DNA from: Corinectria fuckeliana
Lineage: Eukaryota > Ascomycota > Sordariomycetes > Hypocreales > Nectriaceae
Assembly (NCBI GenBank): GCA_019137255.1
Contig: WPDH01000075.1
Coordinates: 124,001-188,000 of the forward strand
Direction: 5' to 3'
Length of the DNA stretch: 64,000 bases
A program made the translations under genes and the position numbers. A model generated the notes under the pieces. That model was given only the letters and a program-made list of their open reading frames with translations, was not told where the DNA came from and made no database searches. Positions 11,590-23,580 of the stretch are shown here, piece by piece. Within the stretch, counting starts at the first letter, position 1. Each line of letters starts with the position of its first letter.

Positions 11590-12259
11590 GGTGTTGAAGG
11601 GGGGACACGGCCAACGAAGAAGAGAGAGAGGTTCTGCGTTGTGCTGAGCGACCGCTTAAGGCAAAGATGGGGTGGCCGGGCTTCGTAAACGTGACCTTTG
11701 CCGGGTAGGCCAAGAGTATTATATCCTCGATCCTCGCAAGGATGGAGATGGAGCTCGCCGGCTGGGGGAGGGGGGCCCTTCCCGTCCATCAACTCATCAG
11801 AAAGGATTTGTCCCCGAGTCCCACATTACGATGTGAGGAATCTTCAGGGAGCAGAGAGCCCTTGGGTGCAGTGAGCTTCCCGTCGTCCCGAGTGCCTGGG
11901 ATCCTGCTCGGACATGGGTTCGAGGCGTTGGGAGACGGGTCCTTGGACAAAGCGGGAAGACAATGACCGTTGCGGCGGACGGGCTCCAAGGCTGAAGGAA
12001 ACATGGTTCGACTTGAAACTCCATCCGACGGGGCCTTCATGGCTCATCTAGGAACGAAAAGTGACGGCTCACTTGACGACGTCGAAAAAGCAATATTCTT
12101 CAATGCTCGAGGAGTCTCCTACCGTCTCCATCCACGCGCGTCCAGCCCCTCCGGAGTCCCCTCCGGGGGGGCCCCGGCCTGTGTAGTGTGGGGATGGGCC
12201 TTTTGGTGGAAGAAGAAGAATTCTTTTCAACGGAGGATGAGCTACGGGCTGTTAGTGTG

Positions 12260-12278
12260 GAGAGAGAGAGAGAGAGAG
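12260..12278. repeat. (GA)n microsatellite
   Basis: Nineteen nucleotides of alternating G and A in a non-coding stretch. Confidence 0.9.
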
Positions 12279-15060
12279 CATCAAATTGCTGTTTTGCGCT
12301 GCCTCTTTTTGCGGTAGCCAGGTTCGGCAGACAGGCATCGTCTCGGGGTCCAGAGAAACCCCGGTCCCAATATCCCCCAGTATCCGCTCCTCGCCGGAGG
12401 CCGGACCCTACCGGGGATTGGACGGAGAGAGAGCGGCATGGGCATCACATCTCACATGGCCAGTTTGCTGTGCTGAGGAATACAGAAGAAAGGAAAGAAA
12501 AGAAAGCAATCGTCGCATGGCGAGTTACCGCCGAGTCACGCTGGCGCCTCGACGAGGAGGGCCCATTGTATGTTGACTCTGTCACAGCCGCATATCAAGT
12601 GCAGACAACTGGTCGTCCAGCGATATGCTTTCACATCGTGGGAAGAAAGTGGACGGAGATACTAGGGTTGGATGGACCAAGGTTGTGAGCCTGCTCGTTC
12701 TGTGGAGAGTTGCACTGTGAATCTGGCGATTGACTATCCCTGTGAGGATGCTACTGAGGGTCCGAATCGTAGGTCCCGTCAGCAGGGGGGTGTGCCATAA
12801 GCAGGCATCTACGGTGGCATCAAAGTCTAGGCCAATCCGATGCGAAGAAACCGCCTTTATTGCAACATCATCCTCGGAGCATGGGCCTCGTGTTCCTTCG
12901 TTGCGTCGTGAAGTCTTCCAAAGTACGAGACATACATGTAAGATGTAAGTGAAGCTCGAGTCTGCAATAACAAGCCCTGCTTCCTCAGTATCGGGCCCGA
13001 TTAGGAAACTTTTTAAGGGTCGCCCTTACACCCGTGGTCCTTGAACCCCCTTGGCTTCAGGCCGGGATTAAGCCATTGCGAGCGCCTTATCAGAAACGAC
13101 ACTATTGGGGCGATTTTTACTTCTTCTTCACGCATTATGTGCTTGTGGGGAATTTCTTTCCTTTAGTTAGTCTTCCCTCTTATTCACCGATCTACACGGC
13201 AGAGGGCAGTATTAATGCCAAAGTCCAGAAATGGTGTGATGGGGGCAAGACCAATCTGAGAAAAGGGACCGTAGCACGACGTGGAAAGAAAGAAAACCAA
13301 CAACACAAGTGAGCAAAAATGGCAAATTCCGGTGTCTTCCGGGAAAACGGTCGTGGGGAACGAGAAACGGCCGGCTTCGATTCTGGCGGAGCCGCAAGGC
13401 CGTCGTGGCTGGATGAGAAGAGAGTCCAAGGCGTGAGGTGTGAAGTGACTGAGGGCTAGAGTCTCGCTTCCTACCCTCCAACCAAGAGTCAGCAATCTGT
13501 AAGCGCCACACCACGAGGACGTCCCATGAGCCAATTACAGCAAAGCCGAGGCGACAATCTTGGCTGTTCTGTTTGCGTTGGCGTTGGCGTTGTGACTTGT
13601 GACGTGAGTGTAGTTGCTTTTTCCTTTTCGACTCTAATAGACTCCAAACAGACGAGCCGACACAGACAGGCTATTAATGGGGAAAACAATGGGGCTTGCA
13701 GGGACGGCATCCCTGCCGGTCTTCAGCGCAATTGACACACAGGCAAATCGGCATGGGATTCAGTGTAAAATAGGGTCAATAGCGGCCATCGAGCCCAAGT
13801 TCGCGGTTCGCGTCTTGGAGTCGTATTCGTAGACGAGGTGATGGCTGATTTTCTTTTCCGAGTGCTTGAGCAAGCATGACGATGCAACAAGCCAGCACAG
13901 AAACCCTCCAATCACAGGGCGCCGCAGAAGAGATGAGCAATCCTTGCCCCGTTCCCCATCTTTGGAACCCGTTTTAGCCTTCTGCTCCAGTAGTTGTCTC
14001 TTGTCTCCAACGCGGCGAGACGCGGGGGGTTCTCCACAGGTAGCTCAAGTCAGGCCGGACTCCTCAATCAGGCGATGCGAAAAGGCGCGAAACAGCCACT
14101 GCCCGATGAAAAAGCAACTATGCATAGGTACGTTGGAGAATTTTTCTACAAGCGCTCGGAGGACGCCTACCAACGACGGAGCGCAGCGGAAAGCCTTCTG
14201 TACGTACACTTATTAATCACTTCGTACGTCCCCTCCGTCATAGATGTACTGCCCACCTACGTATGCAGGTACCATCAGCATTCCCCTGGCTGGCCTTGGG
14301 GCGTCGGGCGTGACGAATGAATGACCTCTTTTCCTCTGCGCCCCTTCGGACGCATCGGCAATAACAACGGCGACAACTCCCTCGCTGCAGATGCCGCGAC
14401 GGGCAGACCTGGCCATCGGGCCGCGTTGACGGGGGGTTCCTGTTCTGCCGCCGCTCGGTGAAGCGGAGAGGCTTGGTTGGTTCCGTGGCAACCGATGGCA
14501 GAGTAGCACTGTCGCAACTCACAGGCGATCCTCCTGCCGCTGAAGAGTTTGGGGGTTGCATTGGTCTCATCTGGCATAATCTCCAGTGCTGGCCCCAGCG
14601 TGAGACGTCATCTCAGTTGTCCTGTCTCGTTGCCGTCGAGTCCCTCCCCTGCCTCCCAAACCCCTGTCCCCAGCATCGGAGATCTCGCAGCCCTTGGCTT
14701 TTAAGCTTCCACGGTCCTATCTGGTAGAATCTGCGCTCTGGCTGATTACCGAAATGTCAAACAACCGTCGACACGCGTCAATCTCTTTCCCCGATCACAG
14801 CCGGTTGGTGACCAGGGTGTTGCCGGAACCTTCGTTCATGTACTTTGCAGCCTCGCAACGGTCTAATTAATGGACGCTTTGTCCAAGAGCTACCGAATGT
14901 CTGTTCCGAAAGCCGTCCTAAACCATCGACCGGTATACCTCCGCCTTCGTCCCCAGCAGAGTATCGAAATCAGTTCATCACCATCACACTAGTCGCGAGC
15001 GAGGCGTCAAGCCGTCGACATCGCCTCTCTCTCTAACACTTGCTGACTTGGTCTAACTTT

Positions 15061-15062
<2 letters not shown>

Positions 15063-15091
<29 letters not shown>
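15063..15091. repeat. T29 homopolymer
   Basis: Uninterrupted run of 29 T in gene-free DNA. The exact length is unreliable because homopolymers are prone to sequencing error. Confidence 0.85.
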
Positions 15092-15095
<4 letters not shown>

Positions 15096-15772
15096 GGTAG
15101 CTATTCTCGAGCACCTTTCAATAGTACATCATGTCCGCGGCCTGACCGTTAAACCCAGTCAGGCCACACCAATTTCCCACGCAACCACCATCTCACAGCT
15201 GCGGCGTGGAGTGATATAATGCTGTACTGTGATTGAAGGTGATGAGGTTCATGACAGATCAGGATGTGCCTGGCGTCGATCCGGCGGAGTCTTAAGGCCA
15301 GGAACGAAAAGCCCAACACTCGATGCAGTTGGCGCCGGAGTTCTCATATTTTCTTTGGCATTTCTAACGTCTTCCATGTTAGCAAAACTAGTTCCCATCA
15401 GTCCGTACGATATCCCACCAGTGACTACGCGCTGCCACGGCATCATATCGGCCAGCGCCTTGTCACTCTTGTGTAACCCTTGGAAAAAACAACATCTATT
15501 GCTCCGGGTCACCATCATCGAGATTAATATTACATAGCCTGTCGTTGTTCAGTTCGTCCTTGTCCCATCACTTTCCATCGTCTACCCAGTCGCTCGATCT
15601 CACATGTACTGTTCACATGTACTGTTCGTGTTATGACACATCACATGTTCTTCCAAGGCGCACTAACACCTCGTCGTATATACCGAATCCAGTTCCGTAC
15701 CCGGCCGTCTCATTCATTAGAGTCTGCTCTCCGCTCGCTTGTCGTTTCCTAATCTACATACGGAACAGCAGC

Positions 15773-18173
15773 CTAGACATCCTCGGTACCTACGGCTTCG
15801 TAGCCGCCGCGCTCTCGTCTGCCGGTCAACTGCATCAACGTCGGGCTCTCGTACGTCGCTGTATAGTCAATCTTCTCGCCACCAAGAACAGCAGTGCCAT
15901 TTTCCCTCTGCCCAAATACGGGCGCTGGGTCGCACCAGAAGTCCTTGCAATTGGCCACGCATCCTCTGCTGTAGGGGTTCTTCTTCTTGCGCTTGTTGTT
16001 GGTGGACGCTGCTCCTCGGCCGGTAATGGTCTCGATGAAGGGGTCAACGCCCAGAAGGCGGCTCCACTGCTTGAGGATGCCGCCCTTGTGCTTGTGGTTG
16101 TGGCCATCGCGGGCTGCCGAGCTAGACAGCGATGGGTGGTTTGGATCCAGAGGAGTTCCCGTAGATGTAAAGGCGCTGGTAACGCTGGCATCCCGGATGC
16201 CGTACATGTTCTCGAAGGTGGTCATCGCCCTGGACACTTGGAAGAACTGCGTGAATAGGAGCATGGTAACCCAGAGGAGCTGAAGCGTGATCCAGACAGC
16301 CACAAGAGCCGTGTAGCAATCGGCATTGACAATTTTGCAGAGGCTGGGGCTCAGAACATTGCAAACCTCGGACGCATTCTCGGAAATACTATTGAAATCT
16401 GAAGCCGCGGTTAGTACATGCAATACAGCCGGAGTTCAGGGTAGCTTACAATGATACAACAGCCAGTCATATGACAGAATACCAAAGGTAAGAGTAATGA
16501 CGTAGAAGAAAAAATGTCGGTGGTTGTTGACACCGACGCAGTTGTTGATCCAGGGGCAATGACTGACATTCTGTTAGCATTCTCGCATTGCATTCATCGC
16601 ACTGCAACTTACTGGTCATGCTTGGCCACACATCGCTGGCACCTCCGGCAGTGCTTGCTTCGCAGAGGCGTCCGAATCATGCACGTAACACAAAAGTTGG
16701 ACTCATCAAACTTCCACTGCTGAAGCAGCTCATCGATGACGGCTTTCTGTTCCGCGATTCCGTTCATCTTGGGAACGAACCCAGGGTCATATCTCATACT
16801 CGCAATGTAAAAGTACGCCGTCAGGCCAAAGAAGGTGGCAAAGACAAGGTTGAGAAGTGCGTGAGATTGTCCCTGGCCCGCGCCCATCGACGTTGCCCAG
16901 AAGACGGTGGTCAGCCAGTTAACGCCCACGAAAAACAGCGTCGCAGCGAATATACCAGCGAGCCAAGGCTAATAGAGGTTAGCAACGATTCAAGCGACAA
17001 GGGGTCCAGAAGCACCAACCGTCTTGTGGAAGTGTCGCATATCCGAAGGCGCGTACTCTAGCACCTGTTGAGCGCACCATTGGATGCCGTACACAACTGC
17101 TAAAGCCATCGGCGCACCAAAGTATACCGGCGCGTGCGACATGATCATGAACATTGACCAGACCAACAGGAACGGCCAGAAGAAGAGGAACCTCGTCACA
17201 AATGCTCGCTTGTCCTGTAAGAAGTAGCTTGCGCCGGGCCATGCCGGGACCGCAGGGTGACCATCCTCGTCGAAGCCGCATTCGCGGAGGGCACGATGCC
17301 AAGCAGACTGGGTGTTCAACTCGCTCGCAGTGACGGCAGGTGTCTTTCCAGTCTGAGTCTTCGCAAACCGGTCGGCTCCGTACTCGATAAGCTTCAGAAT
17401 ACAGCCCGGGTTACCCTTGACCAAGGCCCAATGGAGGGCAGTGAACCCTTGTTCATCCGTGGCATGGACGCTGGCACCCCATCGCAGGAAGACGTCGACA
17501 CATTGGGGGAAGCCCTTGTACGCCGACCACATCAGCCCCGTATGGCCGAAGTTATCGATCACGTCGACAGGGATACCCTGGTGTAGCAGAAGGACGATGA
17601 GGAGCACGTTGCCGTTGAATGTAGAAATATGGAGGGTGTTGTAGCCCTGGGCGTCGGTGATGAGAGGGTCGGCGCCGTGCTGGAGGAGCAAGTTGACGGT
17701 ATAGTAATGGCAGCGTTGGGCGGCCCACTGAAGAGGAGTCGCAACTGAATCGCCGCCCTTGCGGTTGATCTCGGCGCCGTGCTCGATAAGGAATTTGCAC
17801 ATGGCATACTGGTTGTTAATGGCAGCCCACTGCAGAGGATGTTGTATCAGCAAGGGGCTCCAGAAGCAGCTTCTATCTATGCATAGCTGGCAGCGGGATG
17901 AAAGGGGTCTCTTACGTGCAGAGGTGTGATTCCTTCATCGTCGGTATATGTAGCATCGAACTCGCCGGACTCGAACAGCTTTTCCATGGCCGGTACATCC
18001 CCTACACGGGCAACCTGCATGATATCCTCCTGTTGGTTCTGGGCGTCGCTGGGCAGGCTGCCCATCTCCATCTCGCTGTTCAGCTTCGGCACGGCGACAG
18101 TGGCCTTCGTTGACGGCTGGATCGGTGCGGCCGAGGCGGCCGATGCGCTGCTGGCGGGAGTAACGCTTCCCAT
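15773..18173 (-). CDS. AKR1: ankyrin-repeat DHHC palmitoyltransferase (AKR1-type)
   Basis: S-acylates cysteines of membrane-associated proteins, probably at the Golgi. Five exons on the minus strand: 18173-17916, 17829-17020, 16968-16613, 16562-16450, 16398-15773, giving 720 aa, in the normal range of the family. The order is an acidic/Ser-rich N-terminus of about 50 residues; six or so ankyrin repeats (ITPLHWAAINNQYAMCKFLIEHGA, TPLQWAAQ, YNTLHISTFNG, GHTGLMWSAYKG, FTALHWALVKG); two membrane segments after residue 300; two more; the Cys-rich domain (NFCVTC, RSKHCRRCQRC); the catalytic motif KHDHHCPWINNCVG with DHHC at residues 474-477, split by the 16612-16563 intron; and two final membrane segments. 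The cytosolic tail contains a basic KRKKK patch. ATG at 18173 is the first in-frame methionine. The gene is divergent from the SRP receptor beta gene. Confidence 0.95.
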
Positions 18174-18897
18174 CACGAAGACGAGCCAGGGGGTCGATGA
18201 GGATCTGGTGGACGAGGTGGACACTCCTGAGACGAATGGTAGGGTTTGGACGAGGGACGGACGACGGAAACGGGGGCAGGGGGGAGGAGGCGACGGCGGT
18301 TGGGAGGGCTAGAAGTTGGGACGAGAGCGACTACAGCCGGATCATGTCGAAGTCGAACAGGAGGCGCCACGGAGCAGAGGAGCTGGAACTGAGCAAATGC
18401 TGACCCGGATGAAATGGCAATTTTGCGAGGAGCAGCGCGTGGAGTAGCTACGTATTACTGAAGCCGCGATCCCGAGCACGGCTGCGCCTAGCCCTTCCCT
18501 AAAGGGGCTTAGCAGCGCCTCAACTCCTAACTGCCATTTCAGGGGGCCCCTCCGCTGGACTGTGGCTGAGCAAATCTCCCTGGCACAGGGCGTGGCGCAC
18601 GAGCGACTTTCTGTGGCGGCCTTGGCCGGTCTAGGAGCTTGGTGGGCGGTGGGCGGGCCAGATTACTATTCCGCACGGCATCGCAAACTTCTGACGGTTC
18701 GATTCTCGATACTTCGCGACAACGGAGGATTCACCGGAGCTGACCGCAGCTGACCGCAGCTCACCGTCCGGTATTGACTTGTTGGGTTGAACTACGTACA
18801 ACCACCTCGAACTCCTCCACCTCTCAGTAGACGCTGCCTGTCGCCAACACCTCGAATCAACTCAGTGTCCCGCGGGAGCAGCCGCCTTCAAGCCACC
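18174..18897. promoter_or_regulatory. divergent promoter region AKR1 / SRP receptor beta
   Basis: 724 bp between two ATG codons facing away from each other, so both promoters must lie here. It contains short C/A-rich leaders, a direct repeat GCTGACCGCAGCT (18738-18761) and no TATA box that I can see. Individual factor sites were not identified. Confidence 0.6.
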
Positions 18898-19755
18898 ATG
18901 TCGAACTTCACCGACGTAGTCGAGGCCATCATGACGCCGTCCACGACGACCATCGTCATCGGGGCCATCATCATCCTCTGCGCGCCCATCATCCTGCACA
19001 TCATCCTCTCCTCGTCGTCGACGTACACGATCCCGCCCACGGTGCTGCTCGTCGGCCCGTCCAACGCCGGCAAGACGTCGCTCCTGACGCTGTTCGAGCG
19101 CGGCTCCTCGACCACCGAGACGCACACCTCGCAGATCTCCCAGTCGGTCGAGCTCAGCGCCTCGACCGACTCGGCCTCCAAGGCGTCGTTCCGCAACCAC
19201 GAGGCCACCGACGGCACCTACACCAAGTTCCTCCTCATCGACACCCCCGGCCACGGCAAGCTGCGCAACTCGGCCATGGGCAAGCTGAACCGCACCGAGA
19301 AGCTCCACGCCGTCGTCTTCGTCGTCGATGCGGCCGCGCTCGGCGAGCCCGAGGCGCTTGCGCCCACCGCTGCCTACCTCTACGACGTCCTGCTCTTCCT
19401 GCAGAAGCGGGCTACGACCAGCGCCAAGAGCAAGGCCGCCATCCCGATTCTGATCGCCGCCAACAAGATGGATCTCTTCACCGCTCTCCCGTCGACCCTC
19501 GTCAAGTCCAACCTCGAGGCCGAAATCACTAGGATCCGCGCCTCCAAGAGCAAGGGACTACTGGACTCTGGTGTGGGAAGCGACGAGATTGGATCTGAGG
19601 AACAAGACTCCTGGTTAGGAGAGTACGGCTCGCCCAAGTTCACATTCAGCCAGCTTCAAGAGTTCGAAATTGAGGTGGACGTCATTCCTGGGAATGTCAC
19701 GGGTGACGGCCCTGGTGCGGACAAGTGGTGGTGGTGGATTGCCCAAAAAATATAA
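18898..19755 (+). CDS. SRP102: signal recognition particle receptor beta subunit
   Basis: Small GTPase that anchors the SRP receptor alpha subunit to the ER membrane and takes part in co-translational targeting. Single exon, 285 aa. The ATG is in a strong GCCACC context and is the first in-frame ATG. There is one membrane segment at residues 18-37 (TIVIGAIIILCAPIILHIIL), then the G1 loop GPSNAGKTS at 53-61, a G3 motif DTPGHGK, the FVVDA strand and the G4-type motif ANKMDL. The insertion around 19530-19620 is acidic and Ser-rich. The C-terminal GPGADKWWWWIAQKI, with four consecutive tryptophans, is unusual in composition, although one Trp here is typical. It ends 260 bp from the convergent cystathionine beta-synthase stop. 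Confidence 0.93.
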   Translation: MSNFTDVVEAIMTPSTTTIVIGAIIILCAPIILHIILSSSSTYTIPPTVLLVGPSNAGKTSLLTLFERGSSTTETHTSQISQSVELSASTDSASKASFRNHEATDGTYTKFLLIDTPGHGKLRNSAMGKLNRTEKLHAVVFVVDAAALGEPEALAPTAAYLYDVLLFLQKRATTSAKSKAAIPILIAANKMDLFTALPSTLVKSNLEAEITRIRASKSKGLLDSGVGSDEIGSEEQDSWLGEYGSPKFTFSQLQEFEIEVDVIPGNVTGDGPGADKWWWWIAQKI

Positions 19756-20015
19756 GACCAGCCGTGTTGTCGGTATGCTTCACGTTGAGCAACCGTTTGG
19801 CTGGATACATCAAAATTAATTATAACAATTTAATTTAAGCCACCAATGCCTCCCTAAATGTCCTGTAGATGTTGAGTCTATCCCACCTGTTTCCAATATT
19901 TCTATTCAATAAGCAGCTATCCCGAAATGCGTCGCTTCCCCACCTATCTTAGGAACGCCAGACGTTAATGTCGTTGAACACATGAGTACTCGTTCCCACC
20001 TCTGGTGAGGCACAT

Positions 20016-21620
20016 CTACAACTTCTTGTTGACCATCCAAGTCAGCAGATCGACCTTGGTCACAACCGCAATGGGCTTAGACAAGGACTTGGAGTCTCCG
20101 GTCCTCTCGGTGACAACAGCAGCGCTGTTCCACTCGAAAAACTTGGACAGAGTGGTGAGGGGGGTGTCGATCGTTATCTCGACAAAGTTCCTCTTGCCAG
20201 CCTTGCCGGGAGACGCCACCTCTCGGGGATCAGTGACGATTTCGTCAAGGCGAGCAAAGTCGAACATGACATCCTTGACGGGGCTGTGAGCCGTAGCACG
20301 TCCACGGGAGATGTAGCTTAGCAGGTTACCCAGCGTCACCAGGCCGACCAGCTTGTGACCAGTGTCGGAGAGAACGGGGAGCTGGTCAAAGCCCTTGTCG
20401 CGCATGGTCTCGATTGCCTCGGAGCAGGAAGCGGAAGCGCCGACCGAAGTCACCGGCTTGAGACGCAAAGACGCAATGGTAGCGCCCTCGTAAGGGTCAG
20501 CCGTCTTCTTCTCCTGCACCGTCGACTCAAGGCCGTTGACGGGCAGCAAGTTGTTGGCGGCAAGCCAGTCGTCATCAGCGAACTTGGACAGATAGCTTCG
20601 AATGCTATCGGGCAGGATGACGACGACAACATCGCCCTTCTTATAACCGTACTCCTTAACGGCGAGGAGCATGGCTGCCATGGCAGAGCCAGAGCTACCA
20701 CCCACGAGGAGACCTTCCTCGGAAATAAGCCTCCTGGCAAGCCAGAATGCATGCTTATCATCGGTCTTGTACCACTTGTCCACGACATCGCGGTCCAGGA
20801 CATCAGGAATGAAATCGTAACCGATACCCTCAACCTTGTAGGGCTCATCGGCATGCTCCTTGTTGAGAATATCGGGGAGAGCAAGAACACTGCCGAAAGG
20901 GTCGGCCGCGATGGCCTTGATGTCCTTGTTGTGCTTCTTCAGTCCCCTGGCAAGGCCAGTGATGGTGCCTCCGGTACCAGCGCCAGCAATGATGGCGTTG
21001 ATCTTTCCTCCAGTCTGCTCCCAGATCTCCTCGGCGGTGCCATATTCATGGGCAAGGGGGTTGTCCTTGTTGTCGTACTGGTTGAGGATGTGAGCGTTCG
21101 GGAGCTCCTTCTCGAGGCGGCGTGCGACACCGATGTGGGACTCGGGACTGTCCGAAGCAGCCTGGGTAGGGGTACGAATGATGGTGGCGCCGAGGGCACG
21201 GAGTACCGAGACCTTTTCGGCAGACATCTTCTCGGGGAGGGTGATGATGGTCTTGTAGCCCTTGATGGCGCCGACGAGGGCCAGACCGATACCACTAGGC
21301 AAGATTGTCAGAAAAAAGTACAGACAGCAGCGGACTCGAAGAAAGAGTTGGTCTCACGTGTTTCCACTGGTTGGCTCGATCAAGGTGTCTCCAGGCTTGA
21401 TGCGGCCGCTCTTCTCGGCCTCCTCGATCATCCTCAAGGCGATTCGGTCCTTGACGCTGCCTCCGGCGCTGAACAGCTCAGGCTTGACGTAGACATCGCA
21501 CTCGATGCCCAGGGACTGGGGCACCTTGTTGAGACGCACGAGGGGAGTGTGGCCGATGAGCTCGGTGACGGAGTGGACGGTGGCGAGACGAGGGGGGTTA
21601 TGGGGGACCTGGGACGCCAT
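20016..21620 (-). CDS. CYS4: cystathionine beta-synthase
   Basis: PLP enzyme that condenses serine with homocysteine to cystathionine in transsulfuration. Two exons on the minus strand: 21620-21358 and 21294-20016, giving 513 aa, with one 63-nt intron splitting the Thr of SGNTGIGLA. The PLP lysine is K57 in SAGGSVKDR. The phosphate-binding glycine loop GAGTGGTITG, the PTSGNTG substrate loop and GGSSGSA are intact. No heme-binding N-terminus precedes the catalytic core, as in yeast Cys4. The C-terminal part holds a CBS-domain (Bateman) module: LKPVTSVGASASCSEAIETM and LPVLSDTGHKLVGLVTLGNLL, then a second strand set ending VVTKVDLLTWM. A TGAGTCA general-control element lies upstream and a RIP-mutated retrotransposon begins 538 bp before the start codon. 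Confidence 0.96.
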
Positions 21621-22153
21621 TGTTGCGGGTGCGGATGCTGCGTCGACTCAGATGAAGCTCGAAAACACTGAGAAGTTGCAGGTTGGCAAAACGGACAATG
21701 CAAAATGGTCAGGTTTCGCAGAAGCACGCCACGGCGGAGTCTCTGTTGCCATCGCGGCCATGGCTCGGTCAATCAGGTCGGGTGGTTTTTGGCGGGATAA
21801 GAGAAACTTTACGTACCAACTACCCCTCCAATGCCGAGTCTATCCGTGGAAACGCGGGTGGCTGAGTCATCGGGGTCTAGAGCACCGAGGCCCTCAAGCA
21901 CTGAGTTGATTACCAAACTGAGTCCCACCAATGAGCGTCAGATCAGGATCTACCTACATATTACGGATACTCCGTACGGAGTACAAGATCAGAAGTTCCC
22001 AACCCTCTCTCCCAATGAAGTGTAGTAAGATCCGTCTTCTCGAGTAAGCCACGATTGCCCAAGTAAGCTTACTCACTTTTCATTCATCTCCCGAATAACC
22101 TTATCATCACACTCTATTAGGTCCTAATCCACCAGGTAGGTAGGTACCGGGTA
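21621..22153. other. CYS4 promoter up to transposon
   Basis: 533 bp of presumed promoter for the minus-strand CBS gene. Besides TGAGTCA it contains a CTGAGTC half-match near 21920 and a palindromic ACTCCGTACGGAGT near 21968. No gene is seen. Confidence 0.5.
21863..21869. promoter_or_regulatory. TGAGTCA, Gcn4/CPC1-type site
   Basis: Perfect match to the amino acid general-control consensus TGA(C/G)TCA, 243 bp upstream of the cystathionine beta-synthase ATG. A fungal bZIP regulator (CPC1/Gcn4) would be the expected binder. This is known for many amino acid genes and inferred here. Confidence 0.5.
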
Positions 22154-22158
22154 GGATC
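22154..22158. repeat. target-site duplication, left copy
   Basis: GGATC immediately before the left LTR, identical to 27447-27451. Five bp is the size expected of LTR-retrotransposon integrases. Confidence 0.9.
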
Positions 22159-22272
22159 TGTTGTTGGCAATGATGCTGTAGGATTGATCTATCTGACTAG
22201 CTAGCTCTAAGGGGGCGGCGTTGTGGGCCTTAGGTGCCCTAGGTGGTGGCCTTAGGCCACCACCCCTTAATA
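22159..22272 (-). repeat. left LTR (3' LTR of the element)
   Basis: 114 bp, 106 of 114 positions identical to the right LTR. All eight differences are transitions. This copy carries T where the other has C at four places, each C having been in a CpA dinucleotide. Confidence 0.95.
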
Positions 22273-22285
22273 CCACCCCACAGCT
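22273..22285 (-). other. polypurine-like tract of the retrotransposon
   Basis: Read on the minus strand, the bases directly before the left LTR include GTGGGGTGG, a plausible primer for plus-strand synthesis. It is not a pure purine run, so the call is tentative. Confidence 0.4.
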
Positions 22286-23328
22286 AAGGGAACCCATAAA
22301 CAAGTGATGTATTTACAAGCCCTTTTCCATATCAAATTGACTAATTCCTTAGTGTTTTACATATCCTAGGTATCTAGCTTTTATATCTAGAGTTATACTA
22401 TAAATCTCTTATAGGTTATATGCTTTAGCGCTTTTATTAGCCTGTCTGTGATCATCTTGTCTATACAGATCTGCTAAAGGTTAAAATAGCCTTTCTTAGT
22501 GTGTTAGATAACTTATTTAAAGTGTATATTAATATGATATATTCTTGCTATATTTCTCTTATTTAATATAGCTAGTCTTATATTCTAGCTATCTATAAAT
22601 AGTATATAAGGCTTAGGCTGCTCTAGCTTAGCTTTCTTAATTAACTATAATATCTATAAAGCTAATATTTCTGCTAGGGTTAGGTTTATAAACTCTGCTT
22701 TTATTAATAAGATTACTATAATAGTCTGTCTTTTTAATTTCTAAAGAACTAGTCTATTACTAATAAATATAATATACCTTATAGTTAAGTAATATATTAT
22801 ATAGTTATTTATAAAGAAAGTATCTATATATACTTAGAGCTTTAGGTTTCTAATATTATATTTACTGCCTAGTATAAGAGTTAGGTAGGGTATACTATAA
22901 AGATAGTAAAAGAGGTGTTTTATTACTTTCTTATAATACTTAGTAAGGCTTATATTAGCCTTATATATCTTCTAGGTTATAAATATAATATTAAGTCTTA
23001 TACTTATTAACAGATAGTTAAGACTTTTTATTCTTTTAAGCTATTAGGTTTATAATATAATAATTTTATTATCCTTTTAGTTACTTAGGATTTTATACTT
23101 AGGTGGTTATAATATTTTTACTAGCTTAAGATACCTTATAATAAATTTTTTAATAATCTTCTTAGTATAATATCTCTAATAAATATAAATATAATAGTTA
23201 TTTCTCTTTCTAATAATTTAAAGGCTTAGAAAGTCTTTTATTTCTCTTAGAGCCTTAATCTTAAATAACCTGCTAATCTTATTTATAATAGTATTAACCT
23301 TTTCCTTTATCTAAGCAGCTATAACTAT

Positions 23329-23580
23329 ATTATCCACATAGAGGATTAACAGTATATTATTCTCACACTTAAAGATATAAACCTCTAATACTAAGAACTT
23401 AAAGCCTATTAAGATAAGCTCTTAGGTAGCTATAGAGAACTACTAGGCTAGAGAGATTAAGAGGCTATAAAGAGCTTTATTAAGAAGATAAACTTAGTTT
23501 ATACTATCTTTAAAGCTATATAGCTGCTTAATATAGATTTTTTTTTTTACTACTATATTTAGAAATACTATAGTAATATT
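23329..23580 (-). pseudogene. reverse transcriptase remnant
   Basis: On the minus strand, codons at 23340-23329 read YVDN inside LLILYVDNIVIAA, where the Copia RT active site normally has YVDD; the change is a G-to-A transition. About 75 codons upstream (23580-23545) a block reading ITIVFLN, then KKKIYIKQLY, corresponds to the conserved TAFLN...EEIYM region. The spacing is right for a Copia RT. Stop codons interrupt the frame. Confidence 0.75.

Larger units (their letters stand above)
11590..15772. other. large gene-free region with simple repeats
   Basis: 4.2 kb between the rhodopsin-domain gene and the palmitoyltransferase. Base composition is moderate. There are a GA repeat at 12260-12278 and a 29-nt T run at 15063-15091. 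Open frames of up to 166 codons occur but have no recognisable similarity or splice logic. It may hold long 5' leaders or a non-coding transcript; nothing supports a gene. Confidence 0.5.

Noticed and set aside
18690..18730. GGTTCGATTC resembling a tRNA B box
   Set aside because: No A box at the right distance and no cloverleaf could be folded around it.
20355..21671. 438-codon open frame on the plus strand over the CBS gene
   Set aside because: It is antisense to well-supported CBS exons, has no family similarity and results from GC-biased codons.
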